Assembly: GCA_028622995.1 (NCBI GenBank)
Contig: JAJQJQ010000055.1
Span: forward strand, 186,001-250,000
Reading direction: 5' to 3'
DNA: 64,000 nucleotides
Origin: Panagrolaimus kolymaensis
Lineage: Eukaryota > Nematoda > Chromadorea > Rhabditida > Panagrolaimidae
In this document: positions 39,198 to 53,146 of the stretch, piece after piece
How the letters are laid out: each line of letters opens with the position of its first letter
Position numbering within the stretch: the stretch's first letter is position 1
Position numbers and translations under genes: made by a program
The notes under the pieces: generated by a model
Databases searched by the model: none
The model's input: the letters and a program-made list of their open reading frames with translations, nothing else
Told to the model about the DNA's origin: nothing

Positions 39198-40050
39198 ACA
39201 ACTCCCATTTATCAAAAATCTACTGACTCAAAATCATTAAAGACCTTTTTATAAATTCACCTTTTACCTTTAAAAATTCTCAAATTAACTCTATTTTATT
39301 ATTTTCTATTTTATTGTATATATTTCTCATTTTTTGGTCGAAATAAAATTATTCTGAAATTTATTAAAAAAAATAAACATTTCAGTTTTTATTATTGCAA
39401 AAAATCCAACCTTTTTTCTAAAAACAGAAAAGTATTAAATTACTGATAAAAATTTTCCGAAACCAAAACCAACACAGAATAGAACTAAATTTTTTTTGAT
39501 GCTATTCTGTCAGTCATTATTGTGTTTATTAAAAAAGTTTATTTTTTATTTTTGTTTATAAATTTTCGTGAAGTGAATGTTTATAGCATTTGCTTTGAGG
39601 CTGAGACGACAAAAATATAAATAGAAGCAAAAAATGTCATAATCGTTTTTAGTGTCGGGTTTTTTGTGTTTCGGTCGAAAATAAAAAAAAAGTATTGTTA
39701 TTTTTTTGCATTTAGTCATTCATGCGGCATCTTCGGTGTTGATTATTAATTTAAATTGTGTTTCCGAGCTGCCCATTGAAGGACTAAAGGCAAAATCATA
39801 GCTTATTGGTCATTCCATCGTTTTTTTATTCTTCAAAGATTATTTAAAAAACTATTAAAGAAATATGTATATTTAATTTTTTTGTTTAATTTTGGGATGT
39901 TTAAAAGAAAATATTGCTAATTTGATAACAAAAAACTTATTTATAGTCTAAAATATTTTTGTATTTTTTAATTGTCAAAAAAGTTTTTTTTCTTCAACGC
40001 AGTATTCAATGATAATTATTAGAAATGCGACGACGGTACACAATTAAATA

Positions 40051-41140
40051 CTAAAAGTTAAATTTTTGTTCCATACGTTCAATTTCATCCACGGTTTCGT
40101 ACATTAATTTTTTTAAATAATATGGATAGTCTGGAGCTATTAGAAGATAAAGTATTTTGATCGTTTCCAACATATTTCTATAAAAAAGCTGTTTCGTATA
40201 TGAAAATAAAAATGAAAAAGCTTTTACCGAGTGTATGGCTTTTGTCGAGATGAGTAACGAAGGACAATAAACAGGGTATACATGCATGGGAGGAACATAA
40301 GTTTAATGTTTTCGATCCCTCTAAAAAATTGCTTGAAATTTATTTCAAATTCTTTTATTTCTTTAAAACATACTTTGTGATTTCAAAGGAAACTAAAATG
40401 TTAAAAAAGATGGAATAAAAAATGAAAAAAAATTCAACCAAAGCATTAACGTAAAAGAAAATTTCAGAACATTGAGAAATTTTGTTAATAATAAAATTAT
40501 TGTAAAATCCAATTTCATTCATCATTTTTGATATGAATTTTGTAGCATCAAAGAATGAATAAACAAAAATTGGAATCAAGGCCACTGTAAAAAAAAATAT
40601 ATTGTTGTCTGATAAAATTTTTGGAAAAAACCACTAAAAAGAAACTAACTTGAAACTGGCGCAAACATAAGAAAAAGGGCGCAATAAAATAAATAATGAA
40701 AGGAATCTTCGGTTTTAAGGAAAACTTTCATCGTCCGAGGAATGATTACACCTTGAGCATTTTGGCAAAGAGTTAAAACGTTGGTTGTAGCTCCTAAAAA
40801 TACAAATATGCAAACCAAAACTTTTTCACATCTAACTTTGGAGTTACCTGCAATCAAAGCTTCATAATATACGCGTACAGAATTTTCTTCACCCGTGGTG
40901 GAAAAATGATATTGAATAGTAAATGCGATAGTAAAAACTCGTAAAATAAAATATATCAAATCCATGGGATAAAGTTGTACAAACTTCTGATGAAGATCTT
41001 CTCTTTGTTACTTAAAAACTTTTTTTTATTAAACTTACAAACAAAGATTTAGTCTTAATCGGAAGGGCGGCTAAAGGTTGGAACTCTAGATTTTCTACAA
41101 CTTCATTATCGTTCGAAGTTTCATGATGAAATTCGTCCAT
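40051..41140 (-). CDS. tmem-33: TMEM33 / Pom33-family membrane protein
   Basis: Orthologue of the ER and nuclear-envelope protein TMEM33 (yeast Pom33/Per33), which shapes ER tubules and associates with reticulons and nuclear pores. Six exons on the minus strand: 41039-41140, 40848-40986, 40650-40793, 40374-40584, 40228-40320 and 40051-40177, giving 271 residues. Diagnostic segments are FHYLFYCALFLMFAPVSMALIP after the first membrane pair, and LRYSSRQKPYTRNM near the C-terminus, the family's most conserved stretch. The N-terminal 34 residues are polar and not conserved. Intron 2 (40794-40847) is 54 bp and has no stop in frame, so retention would insert 18 residues; family alignment says it is removed. 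The gene sits between receptor paralogues and is unrelated to them. Confidence 0.9.
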
Positions 41141-41594
41141 GGTGAAATAACTGCCTTCAACTTAGAATTTAAAATTGATAAGAGTTAGTTTGACAGAATA
41201 AGATGACAAAAATATATATAAATAAAAGCAACATAAAAAAAGAAACATCCAAATATTTTCAGTGTTTGTATTTTTAGCTGCGATCAATTTTTTAAGAAAC
41301 AAATAAATGTAATATTTGGCATTTAGTCCCACATGAGTCATTTTTTATGCGATTTTTAATTTTTCGTTGTATTCCGATTCGAGCATTAAAGGAGCAAAGG
41401 CAAATAAAAATTGCTACAATTTTTTTTAAATTTTTTTGAGTTTCAAACTTTTTATTTTTTTAAATTAAAAATTGATTAACAAATATGTTAATTTATTTTT
41501 TATTTTTGAAATTTTATTCTATCGCTCTCTCTCTCTGATTTTTTTTTTGGCAATTTTATTGTTGAATAAAAATATATTATTGTCTGATTTAAAA

Positions 41595-41990
41595 TTATAA
41601 ACCCTTATTAAAAACAGGACATCAAGATTTTGAGGTTCTAACTTTCCTTTTCCTAAAATATAAACGGCTCAAGTTATTTTTTTTAAAGAACACTTTAAAA
41701 TTTACGTGAAAGAATAATTTTTTGACTTTTGCCATTTTCCGGCAAAATAAAAAAAATAATTATTACTAATTTGAAAAAATTTATTTTCATTTTCGATAAT
41801 TATTTTGTACTTTTTGGTGGATGTGGGCAAGACAAGTGTTGCGATGAATATTATTGTAAAATTGTATATAATTTTAAAAAAATTTCATAAAAAAACAAAA
41901 TTACCTGCTTGAAAGGTGACAGAAAATAAGAAAAATGGTAGTTTTTTACTTTCTTTGAAAAAGAAATTTAAAACAATTTTTTGTAACGAA
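41595..41990. repeat. Receptor upstream module with sideroflexin-tail fragment
   Basis: Non-coding region just 5' of the intact receptor at 42018. Positions 41595-41650 duplicate the 3' end of the sideroflexin last exon (43464-43535), sharing ATAAACCCTTATTAAAAA, ACATCAAGATTTTGAG and AGGTTCTAA, with about 22 bp deleted inside. Positions 41700-41880 are the inverted counterpart of the modules at 28930-29210 and 35050-35275. The order (tail fragment, module, receptor) is the same as upstream of the receptor pseudogene at 33762-34900. Confidence 0.65.
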
Positions 41991-42017
41991 AAAATTTAGT
42001 CTGCAGGCAAAAAAAAA

Positions 42018-43244
42018 ATGAATGATTCTGGTTTATGTTATGTTTATAAAGGAAATATATCCAATATCGATGGGTTTCGATGCTTTTTGACGAACTTTGC
42101 CGCCACTTTATATGCATATAATTTGGGTTACTTTTGTATGGGTTTAACTTTTCTAATAATTTTTATATCAATTTTTGGTGGAATCAAACAAAATTATAAA
42201 TGGTTCATTCTCAATCAAGCGATATGGGATTTATTTGTAAGCCATCAAAACTCCTGTGAAAATATTATCGCGTACCTTGTTAAACCTGGAATTACATGTA
42301 TTTATACTGCGTTACCAAAAATGATAATTGGTTTATCTGCTGACAATTCATATTACACTGTTTTTTTCTCTGTATGTATTATAAATAATCCGTATTCATC
42401 ATTGCTTTTAATCACTGGTTCACGGTTTATTGCTATATTTTATATGAATCTTTATGACAAACTTACTCGAGGCCGAAGAATTCTTTGGACGTTAATAATT
42501 TTTAATTTTGTTGCTTTTTTCTTTGAACTATACATCCTTTTTATTTCTCTTCGAATTACTAGAAAATCTAATTTGTTTGCCCAATGTCAAGCAGAACAAA
42601 ATTTAACTATCCAAAGTTTTTGCAAAACGCAAATGGGTTACGATATTATTTATAATATTTTGGATATATGTTACAAAATATTTATTATTTTGTCCTATTT
42701 AAAACCAATTTTATGTTTAATTTTATCCATTATAGCTGCAACTATGCTAATTTTACGTTTGATCAAACAAGCAAAATTCCAGAAAAAACACAATCCAAAA
42801 GATTTCAATAATTCTGTTCGAATAACTATCGTAATTTTTGGTCAAACTTTAATTAATTTATTTGTGTTAATCCTTGAATCTTTGAACGGATTTATTCACT
42901 CATTACCCTCTGTTTTTAATATTAATATTTTACAATCAAGATCTTATGTTGAAGGAAAAAACTACACCGGATATATTGATTTAAGACTTCCGCTTTGGCT
43001 TGGAGGAAGCTGGGGTCTGGTGCATAGTTCATCTCGACAAATGTTTATTCAAATTCGAGTTTTTATTGAATGTATTTTAGTTTTATTTGTCATGACTGGA
43101 TATCGAGAAGCTATCATAGATTTTGTAAAGAAAATTTATTCGTTTATACCTACGAAAGTTTTTCAACAATCTGTTCCAAACTTCTTTCAATCGTCAAAAA
43201 CTTCAACTAATGAAACAAGTGTCATGTTTCAAAAGCGCAGCTGA
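42018..43244 (+). CDS. Nematode seven-TM receptor, paralogue 5 (intact, intronless)
   Basis: A single open frame of 408 residues. It has the N-terminal NDSGLCYVYKGNIS segment with an N-glycosylation-type site, seven hydrophobic segments, FILNQAIWDLFVS in TM2, ITGSRFIAIFYMNLYDKL at TM3/loop 2, KKHNPKDFNNSVRI before TM6, and FVMTGYREAI after TM7. The tail ends ETSVMFQKRS, as in the minus-strand paralogue at 29553, and the two also share about 40 bp of 3' flank. This makes them the closest pair. Chemoreceptor-type GPCR by architecture; the named class is uncertain and the ligand unknown. Confidence 0.85.
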   Translation: MNDSGLCYVYKGNISNIDGFRCFLTNFAATLYAYNLGYFCMGLTFLIIFISIFGGIKQNYKWFILNQAIWDLFVSHQNSCENIIAYLVKPGITCIYTALPKMIIGLSADNSYYTVFFSVCIINNPYSSLLLITGSRFIAIFYMNLYDKLTRGRRILWTLIIFNFVAFFFELYILFISLRITRKSNLFAQCQAEQNLTIQSFCKTQMGYDIIYNILDICYKIFIILSYLKPILCLILSIIAATMLILRLIKQAKFQKKHNPKDFNNSVRITIVIFGQTLINLFVLILESLNGFIHSLPSVFNINILQSRSYVEGKNYTGYIDLRLPLWLGGSWGLVHSSSRQMFIQIRVFIECILVLFVMTGYREAIIDFVKKIYSFIPTKVFQQSVPNFFQSSKTSTNETSVMFQKRS

Positions 43245-43463
43245 CAGAAAAAAATAAAACTCATCTAAAAAAAATTTATATCATGTGTTTTAAAAATTCT
43301 TTTTTATTTGTTTGATCTCATCTTATATAAATGTCAAATAATGTTTTAGTTAATAATATTATTTTAAATAAAATTTTAAATATAAAAAGTTTTATGAAAT
43401 GTCGGCTAATTTATTACACTTTTTTCTGATTTTTAATGGAAGCTTTTTATTTTTTCTATCATT

Positions 43464-44924
43464 CTATAAACCCTTATTAAAAAACACAACATCAAGATTT
43501 TGAGCTTTTAATTTTAGATATGTTTCAGGTTCTAAACTTTTAAGTGTATCAACTTTGATGGAATTTTGTTGAGGAAAGAGTGCACAGCCGACGGGAACCA
43601 TAGCACCAAACAATGCAAAGACAAGAGCAAGTTGAGTTGGAGTATTTAAATATCGAATGTTTCGTTTAAACCAAGCCGAATTATTTTCCATCCAATCCAC
43701 GATGTTTGGAGTCAAGACTTAAAAATAAAAAAATTATCTTTGTTTATTTTTTGCTTTTTTTTCGATGCGAAAAAATGTAGGAAAATGAAACTTACGCATG
43801 CTTGGAATAACTATAATATTTCGAGATATTGCAACGAGTGAAATGGCTTTGATTGCGGCAATCTAAAAAACCAAATAAATTTCATTAATTTACTTTCGCA
43901 GCTGTTTTTATTTTCTATTTTCTTACTCTCGATTTTCCAACTTCTTTTCCATTTTCATCTGTTACACATAAGCCATTACGAATTTCACTATAAAAAAATA
44001 TTCAACAATGGTTTAAAAAAATTTGGTAAAGATTAATACTTTTGTCGCATTAAAGGAATATTAATAAAATTTGCAACGCATACAGCAGCTAAGGGAACAA
44101 GTCTTTGAACTGCTACACTTGCAGCTTTCTATAAAAAAACAATATTATGGTTAATTTTTTTCCCTCTGAATTTTTTAATTTTTCTTACCCTTGCAAAATA
44201 TGTTTTTAAACCAAATGCTACTCCAAGAGCGCCCGATACAGCTGTAGTGTAAGCAACCAAAATGTCACTGAAATTTCAAAGTTTTATATAAATTTTAATT
44301 TTTAATCGTCTGTTTTTTTAGCACTTACTTATTTGACATTGCACTTTTAGCATTTCGATTTGTATAATTTACTAATGCATTAAACGATTGATTAGCCCAT
44401 TGCCAAAAGAATACACCAAAATTTGATCTTAAAAAAATAATTTTTAGTTATTTTTTTGGTTAAAGGTTAAAAACCAGCCTATAAAAAATCATCATTCCTC
44501 CACACATTAAAGTGCTGCCATAAACATTGGCACACATCCTTCCTGGCAAAGTTTGAAGATCACCGGTATCCGGATGAAAAGCAGAACCAAAAAGCTTTTG
44601 GGCTCGATATAATTCAGACATGGTTGTTCCATGTGGAAGGTTTCCTTCTCTAAAATTTATATAAAATTTTTTAAATTAAAATTTAAAAGAAAAAAACTAA
44701 TGCCTGGTTTTATCCAATAAATTTTTAGCTTTAAATAATTCACTTTTAGGATAAAATACGCAAGTTGGATCAGTGATGGATGCAAAATATCGAAATCGCC
44801 CATAAAAACTGCTTTGATCCCATTGAGGCCTTTCAGAAGAAAATTCTGGGGTTTGTGATGGAGTTGCTCCAAGCGAAGTCGCTGCCGCTGCTGGCAAAGA
44901 TATTAGTTCTTCAACAGTTGGCAT
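43464..44924 (-). CDS. sfxn: Sideroflexin, mitochondrial serine transporter family
   Basis: Inner-mitochondrial-membrane transporter of the sideroflexin (SFXN1/3) family, which carries serine for one-carbon metabolism. Eight exons: 44704-44924, 44479-44649, 44329-44427, 44189-44267, 44040-44128, 43927-43987, 43796-43862, 43464-43717, giving 346 residues. Family marks are [21 protein letters not shown] (38-58), the AFHPDTG motif (97-103), [36 protein letters not shown], and the C-terminal PTQLALVF and ALFPQQ segments. Introns 1 (44650-44703) and 2 (44428-44478) have GC rather than GT at the 5' end (CAG|GCATTAG and TATAG|GCTGGT). I tried the nearby GT dinucleotides and they break the reading frame. 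The 3' end lies 219 bp from the stop of the convergent receptor at 42018-43244, and pieces of this gene's last exon are scattered in the receptor cluster. Confidence 0.92.
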
Positions 44925-46779
44925 TTAGCTTAAAAGCTTAAAATTTAAATTTAAAAATAATAAACGAACAACAATGGCGATAATTTTCACGCTTTTTTAT
45001 GACAAAAAAAGAAAACAAAATTTAAAACAAATCTGCGCTAGAAAAAAAAATGAGAAAGGAAGCAGGAAAAAGGTGTAAACATTCATTCAATGATAGACAA
45101 ATAAATTTGTCCTCGGAACAACATTGTTGTTGTTATTTGGTCTCTCTTTTCCTTGCATCATCGTGTACTCTCATTTTTTAGTTGAGCAAAAAAGCAGACG
45201 AAATAAAAAAAACATGCGACGAGGCGACGACGACAATGAATGACCAACGCGAGTAAGTATAAAAAAGGAATAAAAGAAGAATATGAAAGTGCTTCGAGCA
45301 AAAAAAAAGTTGATAAAAAGAAACAATCAAAGTTTTTAGGCTAAGAAATTAAGTTTTAAAAAGCAAAATTTTTCAGAAAAATGCTCTTACATTTTTTTGT
45401 TTTCAGACTGTGTGAAAAATGAAACCAAGAAAAGTTTGAGCGCATGAGTAGCGATTAACACACTTTTGTAAAAATAATGAGCTGTTTGTTGATTTGAAAA
45501 AAGCAAAGTACAGCAAAAGCAAAGAAAAAAAAGGTTGCAACCACCTCTACCAGACAATTTTGCAGAACAACAAAAAAAAACAGCAACGTGGTTGTTGAAA
45601 TTTTTTGCAATATGTGTGTATAGTTTTGCTTTTTCTTCTTAATGAAGATGGAGAAATTCAAACTTTGATCTTTGTCTTTCGAACAATTAATTTATAGAGG
45701 AAAAAAATAAAAAAACTGAGACAACTTTATCCTAATTTTTCTTATCTTAACAAGCACCCGATTTTTTCTTAATAGAAATCTATAAAAAATGCATCATTCA
45801 AAGCACCTAAAAGCTCGATTGAATTCTTCTTCTTTTTTTTGCTGGTGTGAAAGAAAGAAAATAAAATCGATAACAATGACAAAAAAAACCATGGGAATGA
45901 TCCGATAAAAATCAAAACACTTTAATCAATTTTTAACCATTGAAAACAAATTTCTGACCCTTGAAATATGTTATGATCTTTTTGCTTTTGTAGTTGTGAT
46001 CTGGCTTGCACTTTTCTTTGGTGCTATTATTGTTATCAAAATATCCAATTTTTTTGAATTTATCTTTATTAAAAACAGGCATAATTTTTGCAAACGAACG
46101 AACATACAATGGTTTTGGTGAAAGTAAATAAGAATAAAAATAAAAAGACATGGCAAGTTAAAAAATAAAACATTGGTAATATTTAAAAAAACAGCGCGAT
46201 TTATATACAAAAAAAGAGAACATTTTTTTGTTTATTTTATAAATGGCCTAATTAAAAAAAATTTAAATTTGAATAATTTTTTTTGTTTTCATGAAGAAGA
46301 ATAAAATGGCAATACTGAAATATGATTATCATTTTTGGGTTTTTCGCGCTTTCTTTGGATTTGCAAAAATTAAATAAAAAAAGTTAGCATGCGTAAAACC
46401 GGAAAAATAGAGAATAGCTTTTTTAAATTAAATAAAAAGTATGAAGCTTCGAAACAGTTGATTTTTTTGACTATAAACTTTTTTTAGAAAATAATTAAAA
46501 TGCGTGTGTAAAGCAGCAATCAGAAGATAGACGACGAAATTAGAAAGATAAAAGAAATTATTGGAGAAATTGGAAGCAAAAAGTAAAAAAAAATAATTCA
46601 GTCACATTCGCGCGTTTTTTTAATTTTATACCCGAACATGCCTGCTGCTTTGATTAATAAAAGTAAAAATAATAATAATTTGAGCGATAAAAAAAAAGAG
46701 AAGACAAGGAGAGAGATATTTGGCATATATAAAAATAACAAAAAGTTTTAAATTTAAATTTGTATGGAGTTTCCAAAGT
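44925..46779. other. Intergenic, AT-rich low complexity
   Basis: A- and T-run sequence with GAAAAAA-type tracts. Reading frames here are rich in Phe, Lys and Asn and show no domain. It likely contains the sideroflexin promoter (left end) and the sem-5 3' UTR (right end). Confidence 0.4.
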
Positions 46780-49457
<2,678 letters not shown>

Positions 49458-52400
49458 ATGGCGGATGTCTCTATAAGCCAAAATCAAGCAACAACAACTC
49501 CATCAACGTCATTAACTTCTTCGACAAACAAAGTCAACACAAATATCCCAAATAAAAATCAAAGTAAAAATAGTGATATAACAAAATCAATTATTATTGG
49601 TTCATTTAGTGGCCTAAGCACGTGAGTAAAAAAACCTTCTTTTTTTTCTTTTGACTTTCTTTTACTTTTTTTTTATTGACAAAGTTAAATTTTTTTATCA
49701 GTGATTTTAAATATTTAATACCCCTATTTTATTTTATTTTTTTATAGATCACTTCTCCTTCAACCTTTGGATCGTTTAAAAACTTTATCACAGCAACAAA
49801 TAACCCCTGATAAAGTAAGAATAAAACCGTCAAATAATACTACAAAGACGACAACAATATTTCAAAGTTGTCAAAAAATTTATTACAAGGATGGAATCAC
49901 AGGATTTTGGCGGGGATTAACACCAGTAAGTTAAAAAAAATTTTATCAATAGTATGCGTTCGGATTTTTTTGTTTTGTTTTTTTGTATCAAAAGCAAAAG
50001 AAAATAAATTAATAGATGTAAAATAAAAAATGGAATGGAAAAATTTTTTGGAGATAAATGAGAAAAACAGTTGGCAACTTAAGATTAAATTTTTTTGCTC
50101 GGAGAACACAAAAAGCAATTTTTTTTACTTAAAAAATAATAAAATAAAGTATCACAAAAAAATTTTTTGCAGCAGTAAAAAAAGCTTTAAAAAAAATACA
50201 GTCAAAAAAATATGAAAGCTAAAAAAGATTGTTGCCTCGTAAAGGAATTGACTGACGCACATTGAAGTCTGCCTCTTTTTTCCTCCATGAAAAAAACTTT
50301 TCTTTCCTTTTACTTGAATTTAGCAAAATGTAGCATCTAAAAAAGGAGGCAGGTCATAGCATTTTCAAAACCCATGATTGTACCCAAAAATAAAAAAACA
50401 ACCTTATAATTTACAGCTTTAATTTTCATAATTTTTCGTTTTATGATTTATGACAACAAATATTTATTATAAAAATTTTTAGACTCTAATTCGAATTGTG
50501 CCAGGTGTATCATTATATTTTGGATTAATACAAGCAACAAAAATATATATTTATAATCCAAAGAAAGGATATGAACATTTTGCAATTGGATTTTGTTCTC
50601 GCTCTATTGCTGCTATCATTTTACACCCAACTACCGTTATTAAAGTTCGACTTGAAGTAAGTTTGTTTTTGTGTTTAATGTTTTTTATAACTTTATTTTT
50701 CTTTCATGCTTTTTTATTTTTGATTTACGAGTTCCTATTTTTGGAGAGTTTCGTCATTGATTTGAGTTTTATTAGTTAGAGTTTATAGGATTTAGTCGAA
50801 GTTGTAAAACTTTTAGTTCTCGAAAAAAAGAAAGATACTGTAAATTTCATTAATATGAATTTTAAAATAATTTTAAGTCCAATTTTCATCGTTTATGAAT
50901 TTAGTAAATGTTTAGTTTCGAGGTAGCCAAAACAAAAAAATTAATTCAAGCATAAAAATAGTTTATTATTCTTCTACCACAGCTGAGAATTTATTCAGAA
51001 TTTGCTTAGCAACTTGCCATGGGTTGGAAAGGATGTCAGCAAAGGCCATAGGTACAGAGTTACTAAACATGCATATTGATTAATAAGAAATTAAAAATAG
51101 AAAATCTCACTCAATTTCTAAACAAAACAATCGAAATGCGAAAAAAGGCATCTTTCGATACCCCAATGTCGACCATGGAGGACCTTTATAATATTCTATT
51201 CGGAGAAAAGTATCTAGGCGAATAATTAAGTAATTATCCACACTGATAAAAAGTTGTCGAATTTGACCATTGAAGGTGAATGCTAATTTTTTGGCCATTC
51301 CAGTTTCCAAATCAACGACATAGATATATGACGAATATGTTTCATCTTTTTCCGGTTTTTCTCCTCCGACCACAAGTAAAGATGTTTAGAAGTCCAAGCG
51401 CCAATAGCAGGTATGTACCTCTAAAAATTATATATTAATTGATGAATCAAACAAGAGATAATGACTTACAAATCTATGGTTGTCACCTAAGTCGAGGCAA
51501 ATAGAAGGTGGGAGCCCATAGACTCTTTTCGAAGAAGCTAAAAGTTGTCTGCTATTCAAATCAAAATGAGTGATCACATCCAGTGAAGTTGAGAAGCCAC
51601 TAATCACATGACCGTTCAAGTCTATGCAATTAAACAATTCCATAGGGAGTTGAAAATTTGAACCAAGTTGTTGAAATTGCAGATTCTCGGTATTTATTTT
51701 GCAATGAATGCAATTGAACTGCGTTCCATCTTCATCTTTTCTGTGAATTAAAAAATATAAATCTTCATCCTTTGAATTGGAGAAAGCTCGATCAATTTTT
51801 GAGTAACCGGTTTTTAAATAACCTTCTAGAGGCCAGGTGCATTCAAGTAATTCACAGGTGAATCTCTCTCCTCCAAGTTTACAAGTTTTAGATGACCAAT
51901 CAAGCTCGAGAATCCACCTACTTATCGGAGGTTCTATTTCATAACGCAAATCCTCATCCAAATTGTCTTCACATTCCAATAAAATAAAATGGGAAATTAA
52001 TGGAAGTATAGTTTGTATATTAAAAGCAGTTGTAGGTTTATCAAAATTGAATATCCTGAAAACGAAAAAACAAAAATATTAAATAAATAATATATATAAT
52101 AAACAAACACTTCGTCATGCTTTCCAAAGCAGTCCGTGAATTCAAGTTTTACCAGATTATCCATTCCTAAAGTAAATTCGTCTAAATTTGCTTTCCATTT
52201 CCAACGTCCATCAAAGCAATCAAAATCATGATAAAATCCTTCACATTTATAAAATTTCTGAATTTCCATTATATCAATAAGTTGAAGAAGAAGAAGAAAA
52301 AATGATGAGTAATCATCAACTTTTGCTGGATAAAAACTTTAAAATTTTGATAGAAAAACATTTTTATTGATAGATATTTTGCCATTTTTGCGGGGAAATG

Positions 52401-53146
52401 AATTATGCGGTTCATTTTTGTGGTTCGATCTAATTGAAAAAGAAAAGTAAAATTCCTATATTTTTTGGGACTTAAAATTTTCCTTTTTATTTTTGTATTC
52501 AAGTTTTTTTCATTTCAGAAAATTTTTCATTAATAAATTATTTTCTTTATTTAAGAGTTCCATCTATGGTAATCAATCCATTTCCACTTTGAATGCAACC
52601 AAATCCATTTTACGTGAATATGGAATTCGAGGGTTATGGTTTGGTTTAGTTCCAACTTTATTAAGAGATGCACCTTTTTCTGGACTTTATTTAATGTTTT
52701 ATCGCCATCAGTTGGCTATGATTGAAAATCGTAAGCCTTTTTTTCTTCAGCTTTGAAACTCATAATTTTTAATGTTTATTTTTTTAGATAATTTTGATAT
52801 AACTCCAATTTTACGACTTTCATGTGGAATATTTGCTGGTGTGATAGCATGTTTTATTACTCAACCCTTCGATGTATTAAAAACAACTGCCCAACTTTAT
52901 CCAAAAGATTATTCATCGGTGGTTAAAACCGTTCATAAATTATATACTAATCTTGGAACAGGCGTATTTTTTAAAGGTTTTTTATTGCGTGCCAGTCGAA
53001 GGGCCTTAACTGCAGCTCTAAATTGGACATTTTTTGATGAAGTAAGCAAACTAATAATTTTTTTGGAAGTTTTTTTGGTTTTAAAATACTTTTGGAGACT
53101 TGGAAAAAATAACTTATCATTTCAGTTTCTCAAACATACTTCTTGA
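49458..53146 (+). CDS. SLC25A38: SLC25A38/Hem25-type mitochondrial glycine carrier
   Basis: Inner-membrane carrier that imports glycine into mitochondria for the first step of haem synthesis. Six exons: 49458-49621, 49748-49925, 50483-50656, 52556-52730, 52788-53041, 53126-53146, giving 321 residues. Carrier signatures occur once per repeat: PLDRLK (61-66), PTTVIK (163-168, lacking the acidic residue as is usual in SLC25A38) and PFDVLK (257-262). [15 protein letters not shown] and [17 protein letters not shown] are diagnostic of this subfamily. Nematodes as a group lack most haem synthesis enzymes (established for C. elegans), so keeping this carrier is notable. Intron 3 (50657-52555, 1.9 kb) is far longer than the others and holds an antisense gene copy at 50966-52269. 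Exons 4-6 are duplicated at 60097-60967. The N-terminal ~40 residues are Ser/Thr/Asn-rich and unconserved. Confidence 0.92.
50966..52269 (-). pseudogene. Unrecognised four-exon gene, copy 1, nested antisense in carrier intron
   Basis: Four exons: 52109-52269, 51470-52055, 51111-51420, 50966-51062. The same structure as the intact copy at 58542-59840, with all splice junctions conserved. Exon 3 carries one base fewer than its counterpart, within the A-run after TGGTCGGAGGAG (about 51354-51361). That shifts the frame inside the SEEK...[11 protein letters not shown] segment, so a normal product needs a frame correction; hence the pseudogene call. The rest is open, ending [10 protein letters not shown] sequencing slip in an A-run could also explain it. 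Features of the family are described with the intact copy. It lies entirely inside intron 3 of the SLC25A38-like gene on the opposite strand. Confidence 0.7.
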
